Below, in pieces: positions 16,874 through 24,269 of a stretch of DNA of 38,072 bases. A program made the translations under genes and the position numbers. Origin of the DNA: JAIBCL01 sp031411695 (lineage in GTDB: Bacteria > Verrucomicrobiota > Verrucomicrobiia > Verrucomicrobiales > Verrucomicrobiaceae); the NCBI GenBank assembly GCA_031411695.1, contig JANOBO010000076.1, forward strand, positions 1 through 38,072. Reading direction: 5' to 3'. The notes under the pieces are model-generated. The model was not told where the DNA came from and searched no databases. It was given only the letters and a program-made list of their open reading frames with translations. Positions within the stretch are counted from its first letter, which is position 1. The number at the start of each line of letters is the position of its first letter.

Positions 16874-19090
16874 CTAAAACAGGTCATCCTGTGGGCCGCG
16901 CGGAGAGGCTGTCACACGCTCGACGATGCTTGGCCGAGATTTGGGCGGGCCGTCTGCCTTGCGCTCTTTCTTTCGATGCTTCTTCTGGCCGGGCCCTGGG
17001 GCACCCATGTTGGCGGGCGAGTAGTAGGTGTAGTAGCTCGTGTAGTAGCTGTATTGGTTGTCGCTTCGCACATCGACGTTGTTGAGCACCACGCCTAGCA
17101 CCTTGCCGCCAACGTTCTCCACGGCCTGCTTCACCCGCATGAGCATGTGCCGCGGAAGCTTGCGATGCTGGACGACGATGATCGTCATGTCGGCTTCGTT
17201 GGCGAGAACGGACGCGTCACTCACACCGAGGATAGGGGGCGAGTCGATCAACACGAGGTCGAAGCGGCTCTTCACATCCTCGATCAATTCGGACATGCGC
17301 TGCGAGTTCAGGATGCCGGCGCTGTCGGCGGGGAGAATGCCACTGGGAAGGAAGAAGAGGTTTTCCACCGGAGTCTGCACGACGACTTCCTCGAGCTGGA
17401 CATTCGTGGTGAGGTAGTTTGTGAGGCCGACCGCGTTGCTCATGTCAAAGAGCGTGTGCAATCTCGGCCTTCGCAGGTCAGCGTCGATGAGGAGGACGGT
17501 GTAGCCGCCTTGGGCGCATACAAACGCGAGATTGCTGAGCGTGGTGGACTTGCCTTCACCGGCGCCGCCGCTGACGACGGTGATGCAGTTGGCGTTTGGG
17601 TTTTTGCGGTTGAACTCGATGTTCGTGCGCAGGATGCGATAGGCCTCGGCGTCCGGATTGAATCCGCTGGCGCGATGCAGAATGCCGACGTCCTTGGGCA
17701 CGACCGCGAGTACAGGCACGCCAAGGAAGCGCTCCACGTCATCCAGGCTCTTCACCGTGGTGTCCATGTACTCGAGCAGGAACGCAAGGCCGAATCCGAA
17801 CATGAGGCCCAGCACGCCGCCGAGCGCCAGGTTCAAGACCATGTTTGGCTTTGCGGGCGCTCTCTCCGGCTCGGCTTTCTCAAAGATGGTGGCCGCTGAC
17901 TTCGCCTGCGCCTGACTCAACTCGGCCTCGGAATATCGAAGGCGGAGCTGGATGAGCGAGGTCTCGATGTTCTCGACATCCCGTTTCGCCACCTCATACT
18001 GACTCTTCGCGCTTTGCTGGTCGAAGATGGTTTGCTTCGATGCCTCGTTGTACTTTCCAAACTCGCTTTTCCTACCGATTGCGGCGGCGAGACGGCTCTC
18101 AAGCCCCATCCGATAATCCGTCGCTTCCTTGATGATGATCTCCTTGTTGGCTTGGATCCGGGCGTCGATGCTGAGGATTTTCTGATGCTTGGGCCCAAGG
18201 CCGTCGTTCAGCAAACCTTCACGATCAACGGTCAGTTTTTTGTACTCCGCGTACATTGTCGCGACGAGCGGGCTGTCGATTTTCAGGCCCGACGCTCTTG
18301 CCACGAGTTCATCGCCCTTGAGCTTGGAAAGCTCCGCCAGATCGGCGGTGAGGCTTTGGATCTCCACATCTGCCCTGAGCATCTCCTGCTCGCGCGTCAT
18401 GGCCATCAATTCGGTCGGCGTCTGAATGCTGGCGCCCGGAGTGTTCATCAGCCCAGGATTATAAATGCCGTCGCCGATGATCCCTGCCTTCTCCCGTGCC
18501 GCCTGCATCTTGAGGCGCGCCTCGTTCGAGCGTTGCTCCAGATCGGCGATTTGCTTCTGGATGATCTGGAGCGCGGCGTTTTTCTGCTCGCTTTCGATCT
18601 CTACGCGCTTGGTCTTGTAGCTCTCTGCCACGGCGTTCGCGATGTCCGCGGCAAGTTTGGGATCCTCGTCGAAATACTCGATCACAACGAAGTCGGAACG
18701 TACGTTGGATTGGGTGTCGAGATTCTTCCGGAGCCTGTTTGCAGCGTCCTGCCGGTTGGAAAGTTCCCAGTGTTTGACCAGATCGAACGCTTCGATGACG
18801 GGGTAAAGCGTCTCCAGCTTGGTGATGCTCTCGTATTCTGTGCGAATCATGTTTTCCCCCAATGCGTAAGGCTGGTCTGACATATCCCGGCTGAACACGG
18901 GAAGCTTGTTCACGTTTCGCTCGATCTTCATCTCCACCTTCCCGCGATACTTGCGCGGCATGATGTAAGTCACAATCGCGGCGACGAGGAACACGAGCAA
19001 GAAAGACAACGTGATGAGCCCGATGCGATTCCGGATCACCTGCCAAGTGTCCGCAGCGTGCTTCTGGAGTTCCATTCCGGGTTCGTTCAT
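16874..19090 (-). CDS. Wzc-like polysaccharide co-polymerase with tyrosine autokinase domain
   Basis: A 738-residue bacterial tyrosine kinase fused to a chain-length regulator (PCP-2a). Residues about 24-44 form TM1. The periplasmic part is long and largely coiled coil (residues about 160-410). TM2 is about 417-440. The kinase domain has Walker A VVSGGAGEGKSTTL (K514), Walker A' VLLIDADLRRPRLH and Walker B LVLIDSPPILG. The C-terminus has a tyrosine cluster, Y680-S-Y-Y-T-S-Y-Y-T-Y-Y690, the autophosphorylation site, then a very basic and proline-rich tail. It controls polymer length and export with the Wza-like protein. It lies between the wza-like and beta-barrel genes on the same strand. Identification is secure; symbols wzc, epsB or capB are equally usable. 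Confidence 0.92.
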   Translation of the reverse strand: MNEPGMELQKHAADTWQVIRNRIGLITLSFLLVFLVAAIVTYIMPRKYRGKVEMKIERNVNKLPVFSRDMSDQPYALGENMIRTEYESITKLETLYPVIEAFDLVKHWELSNRQDAANRLRKNLDTQSNVRSDFVVIEYFDEDPKLAADIANAVAESYKTKRVEIESEQKNAALQIIQKQIADLEQRSNEARLKMQAAREKAGIIGDGIYNPGLMNTPGASIQTPTELMAMTREQEMLRADVEIQSLTADLAELSKLKGDELVARASGLKIDSPLVATMYAEYKKLTVDREGLLNDGLGPKHQKILSIDARIQANKEIIIKEATDYRMGLESRLAAAIGRKSEFGKYNEASKQTIFDQQSAKSQYEVAKRDVENIETSLIQLRLRYSEAELSQAQAKSAATIFEKAEPERAPAKPNMVLNLALGGVLGLMFGFGLAFLLEYMDTTVKSLDDVERFLGVPVLAVVPKDVGILHRASGFNPDAEAYRILRTNIEFNRKNPNANCITVVSGGAGEGKSTTLSNLAFVCAQGGYTVLLIDADLRRPRLHTLFDMSNAVGLTNYLTTNVQLEEVVVQTPVENLFFLPSGILPADSAGILNSQRMSELIEDVKSRFDLVLIDSPPILGVSDASVLANEADMTIIVVQHRKLPRHMLMRVKQAVENVGGKVLGVVLNNVDVRSDNQYSYYTSYYTYYSPANMGAPGPGQKKHRKKERKADGPPKSRPSIVERVTASPRGPQDDLF

Positions 19091-19207
19091 GGCGGGGTGT
19101 GGGTTGAAAATCTTGAGAGCTTAATGAAGGAGGGCGTGGATAGTCTCGGTGTGCTTCATGCTTTGGTGGGTGAGATCAGGTGGGATGGCCTTTACCTTTT
19201 CGCGGCA

Positions 19208-20410
19208 TCAAAACTGCGCGCTCAAACCGAGTGAAATCCGGTTGCGGTCGTATTCACGGAGACTGTCATCCGAACTGAGCAAAGTGTAGGAATAAGCGGC
19301 GTCCATGCTGACGTGATTCCACAGCCGATAGGCAAGTCCGGCAGAGGCGTGGACTTGTTGTTCCTTCACGTCTTGCGTGGTTTCGCCGTCGCCTTTGTAA
19401 TCGCTGTTCACATAGTGCAGGCCACCCTTCAAAGTGAGGCGATCGGTGGCTCGATGATCAGCGGTCACACCGACGCGATATGCGTAGCGTGATTCGTAGT
19501 CGCCCAGTTCGGCGCCGTCGAAACCAACAGAGCCATAACCGTGTATGCTGGTCTTCTTGCTCGTGGCGTGATCGATCCCCACCTCAAGATAGGGTGCGGT
19601 CTGGGTGACACGGGCGGACTCATAAAACTCCGCTCCCGCACGAAGGGAGCCGGAAGTGCGCTCGCTCCACGCCTGATCAACTCCGGCGAGGAGGTAATGC
19701 GAGGTGTAGTCGTTCGAAGCGGTGTCGTAGTCAGTGACTCGGTAACGATACTCGCCGACCAAGACGGTCTTCCGGTTAAGGGAGTAGCTGAACTGCTGGG
19801 CGATGATGTGCGAGAGCCGGTCCTCGGATCTGCCAACTTCGCTGTCCTCGTATCGGATGCCGTCCACCGTGTAGGAAGTGGTCGTGCTCAGTCGCTCCGA
19901 CCAAGCGTAGCTGACGGCAAAGTTCTCGTAGCCGTAAAAGTACTGGCCGTTTCGGAGGGCCGTCGAGGCACCGATCGAATAGTCTGGCTCCACCTCATAG
20001 GTCACATAAAAATTGTTTGCGATCTTGAGGCGCTGCGAGGCCTGATGCACAAGGTTTAAAACAACGCGGGCGTTGTAATATGTGTCGTCGCCACCATGAG
20101 TGTCGTCGAGGTAGTTCAGCACCCCAACGTCAGCGCCGACACTCCAAGGCGTGCGTTTGTCAGCTTCTCCATAGAGAACCCCCGCTGACCCTTGAATGAA
20201 GAACGAGTCAATGTCCTGGATACCATTTGCGTCAGCCTTGTAATTAAGTCGATCATATCCGCCGGTGGCGCCAAGAATGAAAGTCAGCGGCTGCGCCTCG
20301 CGGAAGTCTGCTTGATTCTGAAGCGAGAGAAGTCCCTGCGCGGAAGCGTGACCGCAAATCAGCGAAGCGCCGACGAAGAGAAAGGTGGCAAATTTGGCGC
20401 GCGTGATCAT
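19208..20410 (-). CDS. Outer-membrane beta-barrel protein of the exopolysaccharide operon
   Basis: A 400-residue exported protein. The start at ATG 20410 (MITRAKFATFLFVGASLICG) gives a signal peptide ending near HASAQG; an upstream in-frame ATG at 20443 would not. After that the sequence alternates hydrophobic and polar residues with many aromatic girdle residues (for example TVLVGEYRYRVTDYD, HYLLAGVDQAW) and ends GLSAQF with the terminal Phe that the Bam machinery recognises. It resembles beta-barrel proteins (EpsL/BBP2-like) found beside Wza/Wzc homologs in PVC and other bacteria. It may be the outer-membrane exit for the polymer, which would compensate for the short Wza-like protein. The barrel call is strong; the pore role is inference. 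Confidence 0.78.
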   Translation of the reverse strand: MITRAKFATFLFVGASLICGHASAQGLLSLQNQADFREAQPLTFILGATGGYDRLNYKADANGIQDIDSFFIQGSAGVLYGEADKRTPWSVGADVGVLNYLDDTHGGDDTYYNARVVLNLVHQASQRLKIANNFYVTYEVEPDYSIGASTALRNGQYFYGYENFAVSYAWSERLSTTTSYTVDGIRYEDSEVGRSEDRLSHIIAQQFSYSLNRKTVLVGEYRYRVTDYDTASNDYTSHYLLAGVDQAWSERTSGSLRAGAEFYESARVTQTAPYLEVGIDHATSKKTSIHGYGSVGFDGAELGDYESRYAYRVGVTADHRATDRLTLKGGLHYVNSDYKGDGETTQDVKEQQVHASAGLAYRLWNHVSMDAAYSYTLLSSDDSLREYDRNRISLGLSAQF

Positions 20411-20460
20411 GATTCCAGTGGGGTTTCCCGAGTTGAGATCCATGCGGAACCGGGGTTGTT

Positions 20461-21126
20461 TTATGGATGCGCCTGAGCGGGTGAAAGAGCCACCAAGTTG
20501 CGCGTGCGCCGGCTGTTGGCTTGGTTCACGTTGGCGTCATCGTCATCCCGATCGGCGGACGCGGGGCCGTTCTTAAGCACGGCCTCCTCGTTCTTCTTTT
20601 CGTCTTGGAGGGTGGTCACAAATCCCGCTGCCGCCGGTTGGATGAGATAGACGCCGCGAATGTTTGTCGCCCATGTGTTGCTGAAGTCCGTTCCTTCTGG
20701 CGTGTCCGCCACAGGTGCGACAGGAGTGACGTTCACCACCTCCTTGCCACCTGATTTCTCAAAGGGCAGTGCGGCCACATTCGCTCCGCTGTCGGGTGCG
20801 ACTGCGCTCGCACATTCGGCGATGACGGCGGACATTTTGGGAGCCACGGCCATGCCTGTCTGCACGATCTGCTGCACCATCGCGCTGTCGGCCTTTGATC
20901 CGATGATCGCAGCCTTCACCACTTCACATGCGCAGGTTTCGTTGATGACGAGCGCATCCTCGACGATCATCAACACTTTTGCCGGATCTTTAGCGACGGC
21001 TTCCCGCACATCGTTGGCGATGTTATCACAGGGTGACGACGACCCCGCATTTCCCAAAGGGACGACGATCGCGGCACTGAAGAATGCCAGCGCTCCCACA
21101 AAGTGGGAATTGATTCGAGATTTCAT
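20461..21126 (-). CDS. Secreted protein of unknown function, first gene of the export operon
   Basis: A 221-residue protein I do not recognise. Residues 1-28 are a signal peptide (cleavage near GNAG). The middle, residues about 33-108, is predicted helical with four cysteines (C33, C65, C67, C105) that could form two disulfides; C65-A-C67 sits in VINETCACEVVKAA. The part after residue 110 is low complexity, with an acidic DRDDDD stretch and a basic RRTR just before the end. It is followed by the beta-barrel gene after 50 bases and begins 31 bases after the CCA end of the tRNA-Gly gene, with no clear promoter in between. Its place suggests a periplasmic helper in exopolysaccharide export or assembly. 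Confidence 0.72.
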   Translation of the reverse strand: MKSRINSHFVGALAFFSAAIVVPLGNAGSSSPCDNIANDVREAVAKDPAKVLMIVEDALVINETCACEVVKAAIIGSKADSAMVQQIVQTGMAVAPKMSAVIAECASAVAPDSGANVAALPFEKSGGKEVVNVTPVAPVADTPEGTDFSNTWATNIRGVYLIQPAAAGFVTTLQDEKKNEEAVLKNGPASADRDDDDANVNQANSRRTRNLVALSPAQAHP

Positions 21127-21146
21127 GTTGCAGCTTCTTTCTAAGA

Positions 21147-21257
21147 GTTCGTGTGTCTGGAGCGGGTAGTGGGAATCGAACCCACATGGCCAGCTTGGAA
21201 GGCTGGAACTTTACCATTAAGCTATACCCGCAATTGATATTATATTAACACACGAAC
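21147..21257. repeat. 10-bp perfect inverted repeat bracketing the tRNA-Gly gene
   Basis: GTTCGTGTGT at 21147-21156 is the exact reverse complement of ACACACGAAC at 21248-21257. The arms lie one base past the CCA end and 16 bases before the 5' end of the tRNA. If both were transcribed they would clamp the precursor tRNA in a long stem. The right arm, however, falls in the spacer of the likely promoter, so it may not be in the transcript. Confidence 0.5.
21158..21231 (-). tRNA. tRNA-Gly(UCC): tRNA-Gly (anticodon UCC)
   Basis: A 74-nt gene read from 21231 to 21158 on the minus strand, including an encoded CCA (21160-21158). Acceptor GCGGGTA pairs fully with TACCCGC; the discriminator is U73, normal for bacterial tRNA-Gly. 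The anticodon arm CCAGC-CTTCCAA-GCTGG gives UCC, and the T arm GTGGG-TTCGATT-CCCAC is perfect. It decodes GGA and GGG. It points towards the export operon, whose first ATG is 31 bases downstream. The 3' end of tRNA genes is a classic integration site, but no duplicated 3' end is visible in this window. Confidence 0.96.
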
Positions 21258-21271
21258 GTTATAAGCGGCAA
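21242..21271 (-). promoter_or_regulatory. Sigma-70-type promoter of tRNA-Gly
   Basis: On the minus strand TTGCCG (21271-21266) and TAATAT (21247-21242) are separated by 18 bases; TTAATA with 17 bases also fits. Transcription would start a few bases before the tRNA 5' end at 21231. The DNA upstream of the -35 is strikingly AT-rich for this genome, like an UP element. This promoter may also serve the export operon. Confidence 0.55.
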
Positions 21272-21468
21272 GAGATTTCTCAGAATTATATTAATTATCG
21301 CGAGTTGTTGACGTCGCGGTCAGCTTACAGTTTCGGAAAAAGACTCCCGAATCAAAAGCCGCGTGATGATAGCAGGCGCGGGCTCGCGTTGCAAGTTTCG
21401 AGTTCTCCGCGAGCCTTCCCCGCAGTGCCTCATTGAAAAGGACACCGTAGTTCTGCCAGAGCACGATA

Positions 21469-21760
21469 TTGGAACGAAATCACGCCGATAAAGTGCTACG
21501 CGGGTATCGCAAACGCAGTCCCGGGCGGCGCGCGGTGTGGAGCCAGCGGCACCCACAGCGGCGAAGATATCGCGCCGCTCAAAGCCGCGTGGGTCCCGGC
21601 CGGACAGCCCTGCAAACGCTCGGCAGGCGAGATGCTCCAGCTCTGGCTGGGATCCAAGTAGATGCATCAAGACAAGGTCTCTGCGGAGCAGTGCCCGCGC
21701 ATCGATCAGATCTGCGCCGCGCAGATCACCGCGCCATGGTCCCGTATATCAACGCCGGAA
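21469..21760 (+). pseudogene. Decayed remnant of a DDE transposase/integrase (N-terminal half)
   Basis: Two pieces in different frames resemble the N-terminal region of IS481-like 'integrase catalytic region' transposases. The first, from 21469, reads ERNHADKVLRGYRKR, comparable to the family's RKYAISVLNRG region. The second, in another frame and ending at TAG 21659-21661, reads SGEDIAPLKAAWVPAGQPCK and then RSAGEMLQLWL, comparable to the YG-x-EV-x-PL-LLW...CSKRL-x-P-LP block. Frame changes and the stop show it is dead. The DDE catalytic domain is absent. Homology is judged by eye from memory of the family, so it is tentative. Confidence 0.4.
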
Positions 21761-22133
21761 AACGCCGCCGCATCGCCCCTGGCATACAAGCAAACTTCAG
21801 GCCCAACTCACCGCACACAACGCCTTCGGCAGGAAGGGGAGCGGCCAAGCCAAGCTCAGAGCCGTGTATGCCCTGCGCGCCGAGTTGCAAGCCGAAGACG
21901 GCCACCAAGCGGCAGGGAGCACAAAGGCGACACCACCACCGGCGCGGAGCGTGGGGGCAAAACGAGCCTGGTCAAAAGCGCCCGAAACACCGAAACCCAA
22001 ATCCCCCATGGTATCCTCCACCGTGAGGCATCAAATCGCCTCCTGGCCTCTGCTTCGGTGTCTCCCTCGAAGGGCGGGGCATCACGGTCCGTCGAATGCG
22101 GATCATGGACATTCAGCTGCCGTGGCAGGCCGA

Positions 22134-22493
22134 TCAGCGCACTTCCCTGATGAACTTGTCGGGAGCAGAGTCGAACTTGGCTTTGCACTCGGCCGAGCAG
22201 AAAGTCACCTCGCGCTTGTAAGTCACATTCACGGGTGAGGTGATGGCCTTCTTGCTCAGCGGGCACTGGCCGGAATGCGCGGTGAGCAGGGTGTTCAGAT
22301 AGGCTTTCGGGGTTTCGTCAAACTTGGCTTTGCACTTGGTGCAGCAGAGCGCGACGGTTTTTGCGTAAGTGGTCGTGTTCGCGGCCACGACAGGTTTGCC
22401 ATCAATGGGGCACGACTTGTTCGGCGCATCAGCACCGCAGGATGCACCCGCGATGAGCGCGAGAATTGAGAGAACGCAAAAGATGTGTTTCAT
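22134..22493 (-). CDS. Secreted protein with two YHS/TRASH-like metal-binding repeats
   Basis: A 119-residue protein: signal peptide to about residue 22 (MKHIFCVLSILALIAGASCG), then two similar repeats. Repeat 1 has CPIDGKPV (C28) and ALCCTKCKAKF (C50, C51, C54). Repeat 2 has CPLSKKAI (C77) and TFCSAECKAKF (C99, C103). The C-x21-C spacing is the same in both, so it is an internal duplication of a YHS/TRASH-type segment, a fold associated with metal binding. The ATG at 22493 gives the signal peptide; the frame upstream does not. It is divergent from ssb by 165 bp. Likely a periplasmic or lipid-anchored metal-binding protein; GASC is a poor lipobox. The metal is unknown. Confidence 0.8.
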   Translation of the reverse strand: MKHIFCVLSILALIAGASCGADAPNKSCPIDGKPVVAANTTTYAKTVALCCTKCKAKFDETPKAYLNTLLTAHSGQCPLSKKAITSPVNVTYKREVTFCSAECKAKFDSAPDKFIREVR

Positions 22494-22658
22494 GATTTGG
22501 AAGGGCAGGATTTTGGTTGGCGGAGGAAATGAAATACGATTTTGCGCGCCGACAGGCAATCAAAAACTCATCACACGCAGCCTCGTCTCGCTGAACTTGC
22601 GATTTGCCGAAATTCGCTATTGCCCTTTGCCTTTCCTGACGGCTAATCTCACCGCTCT

Positions 22659-23192
22659 ATGGGCGCGCTAAACAAAGTTATGCTGATCGGGAACCTGACC
22701 CGTGAACCTGAAATCCGATACACTCCAAAGGGCAGTGCCGTGTGTGATCTCGGACTGGCCGTGAACCGACGCTACACCACGGAGAGCGGAGAGCGGCAGG
22801 AAGAAGTCACATTCCTCGACGTGGTGCTGTGGTCAAAGCAGGCTGAGCTGGCCGGGCAGTACCTTCACAAAGGGAGCCCGGTCTTCATCGAGGGCCGCCT
22901 TCAAATGGACACATGGGAGGACAAAGCCAGCGGCCAGAAGCGCAGCAAGATCAAGATTGTATGCGAAAACATGCAGTTCATCGACAGCAAAGGAGGCGCG
23001 GCGCGCGGCGGCGGCGGCGAGCACGATGAGGAAGGCGGCGGCGGTTCCGCGCGTCCGCCAGCACGGCCCGCGCAACAGCGTCCGGCTGCAGCCAGCGCAC
23101 GCCCGCCGCAACGCGCACAACCTGCGGCTGCTGATGAATTCAGCGACGGACCCATCACCGAGGGAATGGAAGAGGACGACATCCCGTTTTGA
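22659..23192 (+). CDS. ssb: Single-stranded DNA-binding protein
   Basis: A 177-residue SSB that coats single-stranded DNA in replication, recombination and repair. The OB fold is typical: MGALNKVMLIGNLTREPEIR, then FLDVVLWSKQAELAGQYLHK, then IEGRLQMDTWEDKASGQKRS (residues 1-110). A Gly-rich then Pro/Ala/Gln-rich linker follows (residues about 115-155). The C-terminal acidic tip EEDDIPF is the protein-interaction tail. Length and layout are normal. It is followed after 41 bases by the RNA methyltransferase gene. Confidence 0.96.
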   Translation: MGALNKVMLIGNLTREPEIRYTPKGSAVCDLGLAVNRRYTTESGERQEEVTFLDVVLWSKQAELAGQYLHKGSPVFIEGRLQMDTWEDKASGQKRSKIKIVCENMQFIDSKGGAARGGGGEHDEEGGGGSARPPARPAQQRPAAASARPPQRAQPAAADEFSDGPITEGMEEDDIPF

Positions 23193-23233
23193 TCCGCACG
23201 AGGCGTGCCCGAACGTGAGCCGCCCGCCACAAG

Positions 23234-24268
23234 ATGCACCAACTCTTCACGGATGAAGGCGGGGACGAGTTTCTCTTGGACGAACTCCGCCGCACCTGGC
23301 CCGGCGCGCATCGTAAGGTGGAACGCCCCGGATGGGTGAGCACGGACGCGCCGCTGACTGATGGTGCAATTCCCGCGCTCGTCGCATTCGCACGCCAGAC
23401 TTTCCCGAAGTGCATCGTCTGCGAAGCGCCGTCGATCAATCAGTGGGCGGATCGTTTGGTGGAGGCCATCATCACTTCAGTTCCGGCGGAGCAGCCTTGG
23501 CGTCTGCACCTCTGGCCGGCCTATGGCGAAGGACGCGCGGGCCTGAATCGCTGCGGTCTGATCCGGGAAGCCCTGACCGAAAAGCTGCGGAAGAAGCGTC
23601 GGCAGTTGTTGAAGACCTTGGAGGAAACGAGCGAGCCCTTCGGCCACCAGACGTCCCTGGTACAGCTCGCCTTGCGCTCGCCTGACGACGGCGTCCTCTC
23701 CGTCTCCATTGCTCCGGAGCCATGGCAATGCCGCAGAATCCTCAGCGCGTTCCCCGAGGGCGCGGTGCCGGTGGCGGTGGACAAGGGCGCGCCGTCTCGG
23801 GCGTTTGCAAAACTCGTCGAGGCCGAGCAGCGGCTCGGGCGCCAGATCGGCAAAGGCGAGACGTGTGTGGATCTCGGCGCATCACCGGGGAGCTGGAGTC
23901 ATGTGGCGCTGGGACGCGGGGCGCGCGTGATCGCCGTGGACCGTGCCGAGTTGCGGACCGATCTGATGCGCAATCCGAAGCTCCACTTTCATTGCGGAGA
24001 CGCTTTCAAGTTCCGCACGGAGGCGCGCGTGGACTGGCTTCTGTGTGACGTGATCGCCGCGCCGCAGCGCAGCATCGACCTGCTGCTCCAATGGCTGCGC
24101 GAGGGGGCGATGTCGGCTTTCGTCGTGTCCATCAAGTTCATCGGCAGCGCGGAGTACCCGCTGATCGACCAGCTCAAGACGGAGGCCGCGCCGCTGTGCC
24201 GCGAGCTGGGCCTCACGCGGCTTTCGGCGAACAAGAACGAGGTCTGCGCGTTTGGCGTCGCATCGTAG
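23234..24268 (+). CDS. RlmM/FtsJ-type ribose 2'-O-methyltransferase
   Basis: A 344-residue SAM-dependent RNA methyltransferase with an FtsJ (RrmJ) catalytic domain at the C-terminus (residues about 185-340). Motif I is CVDLGASPGSWSHVAL and motif II VIAVDRAEL. The K-D-K-E tetrad is visible as K193 (FAKLVEAE), D272 (LLCDVIAAP), K301 (VSIKFIG) and E336 (NKNEVCAF). The N-terminal half, residues 1-180, has the size and place of the THUMP-like domain in RlmM, which methylates C2498 of 23S rRNA. Overall it fits RlmM, but the N-terminal half is too divergent for me to be sure of the target. ssb lies 41 bases upstream, and the nuclease gene starts one base after its stop. Confidence 0.8.
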   Translation: MHQLFTDEGGDEFLLDELRRTWPGAHRKVERPGWVSTDAPLTDGAIPALVAFARQTFPKCIVCEAPSINQWADRLVEAIITSVPAEQPWRLHLWPAYGEGRAGLNRCGLIREALTEKLRKKRRQLLKTLEETSEPFGHQTSLVQLALRSPDDGVLSVSIAPEPWQCRRILSAFPEGAVPVAVDKGAPSRAFAKLVEAEQRLGRQIGKGETCVDLGASPGSWSHVALGRGARVIAVDRAELRTDLMRNPKLHFHCGDAFKFRTEARVDWLLCDVIAAPQRSIDLLLQWLREGAMSAFVVSIKFIGSAEYPLIDQLKTEAAPLCRELGLTRLSANKNEVCAFGVAS

Positions 24269-24269
24269 C

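Larger units (their letters stand above)
21232..22133. other. Gene-free 0.9-kb stretch with decayed sequence
   Basis: No intact gene is visible. From 21232 to about 21300 the DNA is AT-rich (tRNA promoter). From about 21469 to 21760 a plus-strand transposase-like frame is broken by frame changes and a stop. From about 21760 to 22133 all frames give Arg/Pro/Ala-rich low-quality translations with no family I recognise. The stretch lies between a tRNA and a divergent secreted-protein gene and looks like an old insertion scar. Confidence 0.6.

Noticed and set aside
21158..21231. Integration site with duplicated tRNA 3' end (attL/attR)
   Set aside because: I saw no second copy of the tRNA 3' segment in the window and no intact integrase, so an att site cannot be supported.
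21760..22133. Candidate small genes in the gene-free stretch
   Set aside because: All frames give low-complexity Arg/Pro/Ala-rich translations with no start signals or family resemblance.
22620..22649. Possible ssb promoter TTGCCC-N18-TAATCT
   Set aside because: It would place the transcript start about 3 nt before the ATG; alternative weak boxes upstream are equally likely, so no promoter is claimed.
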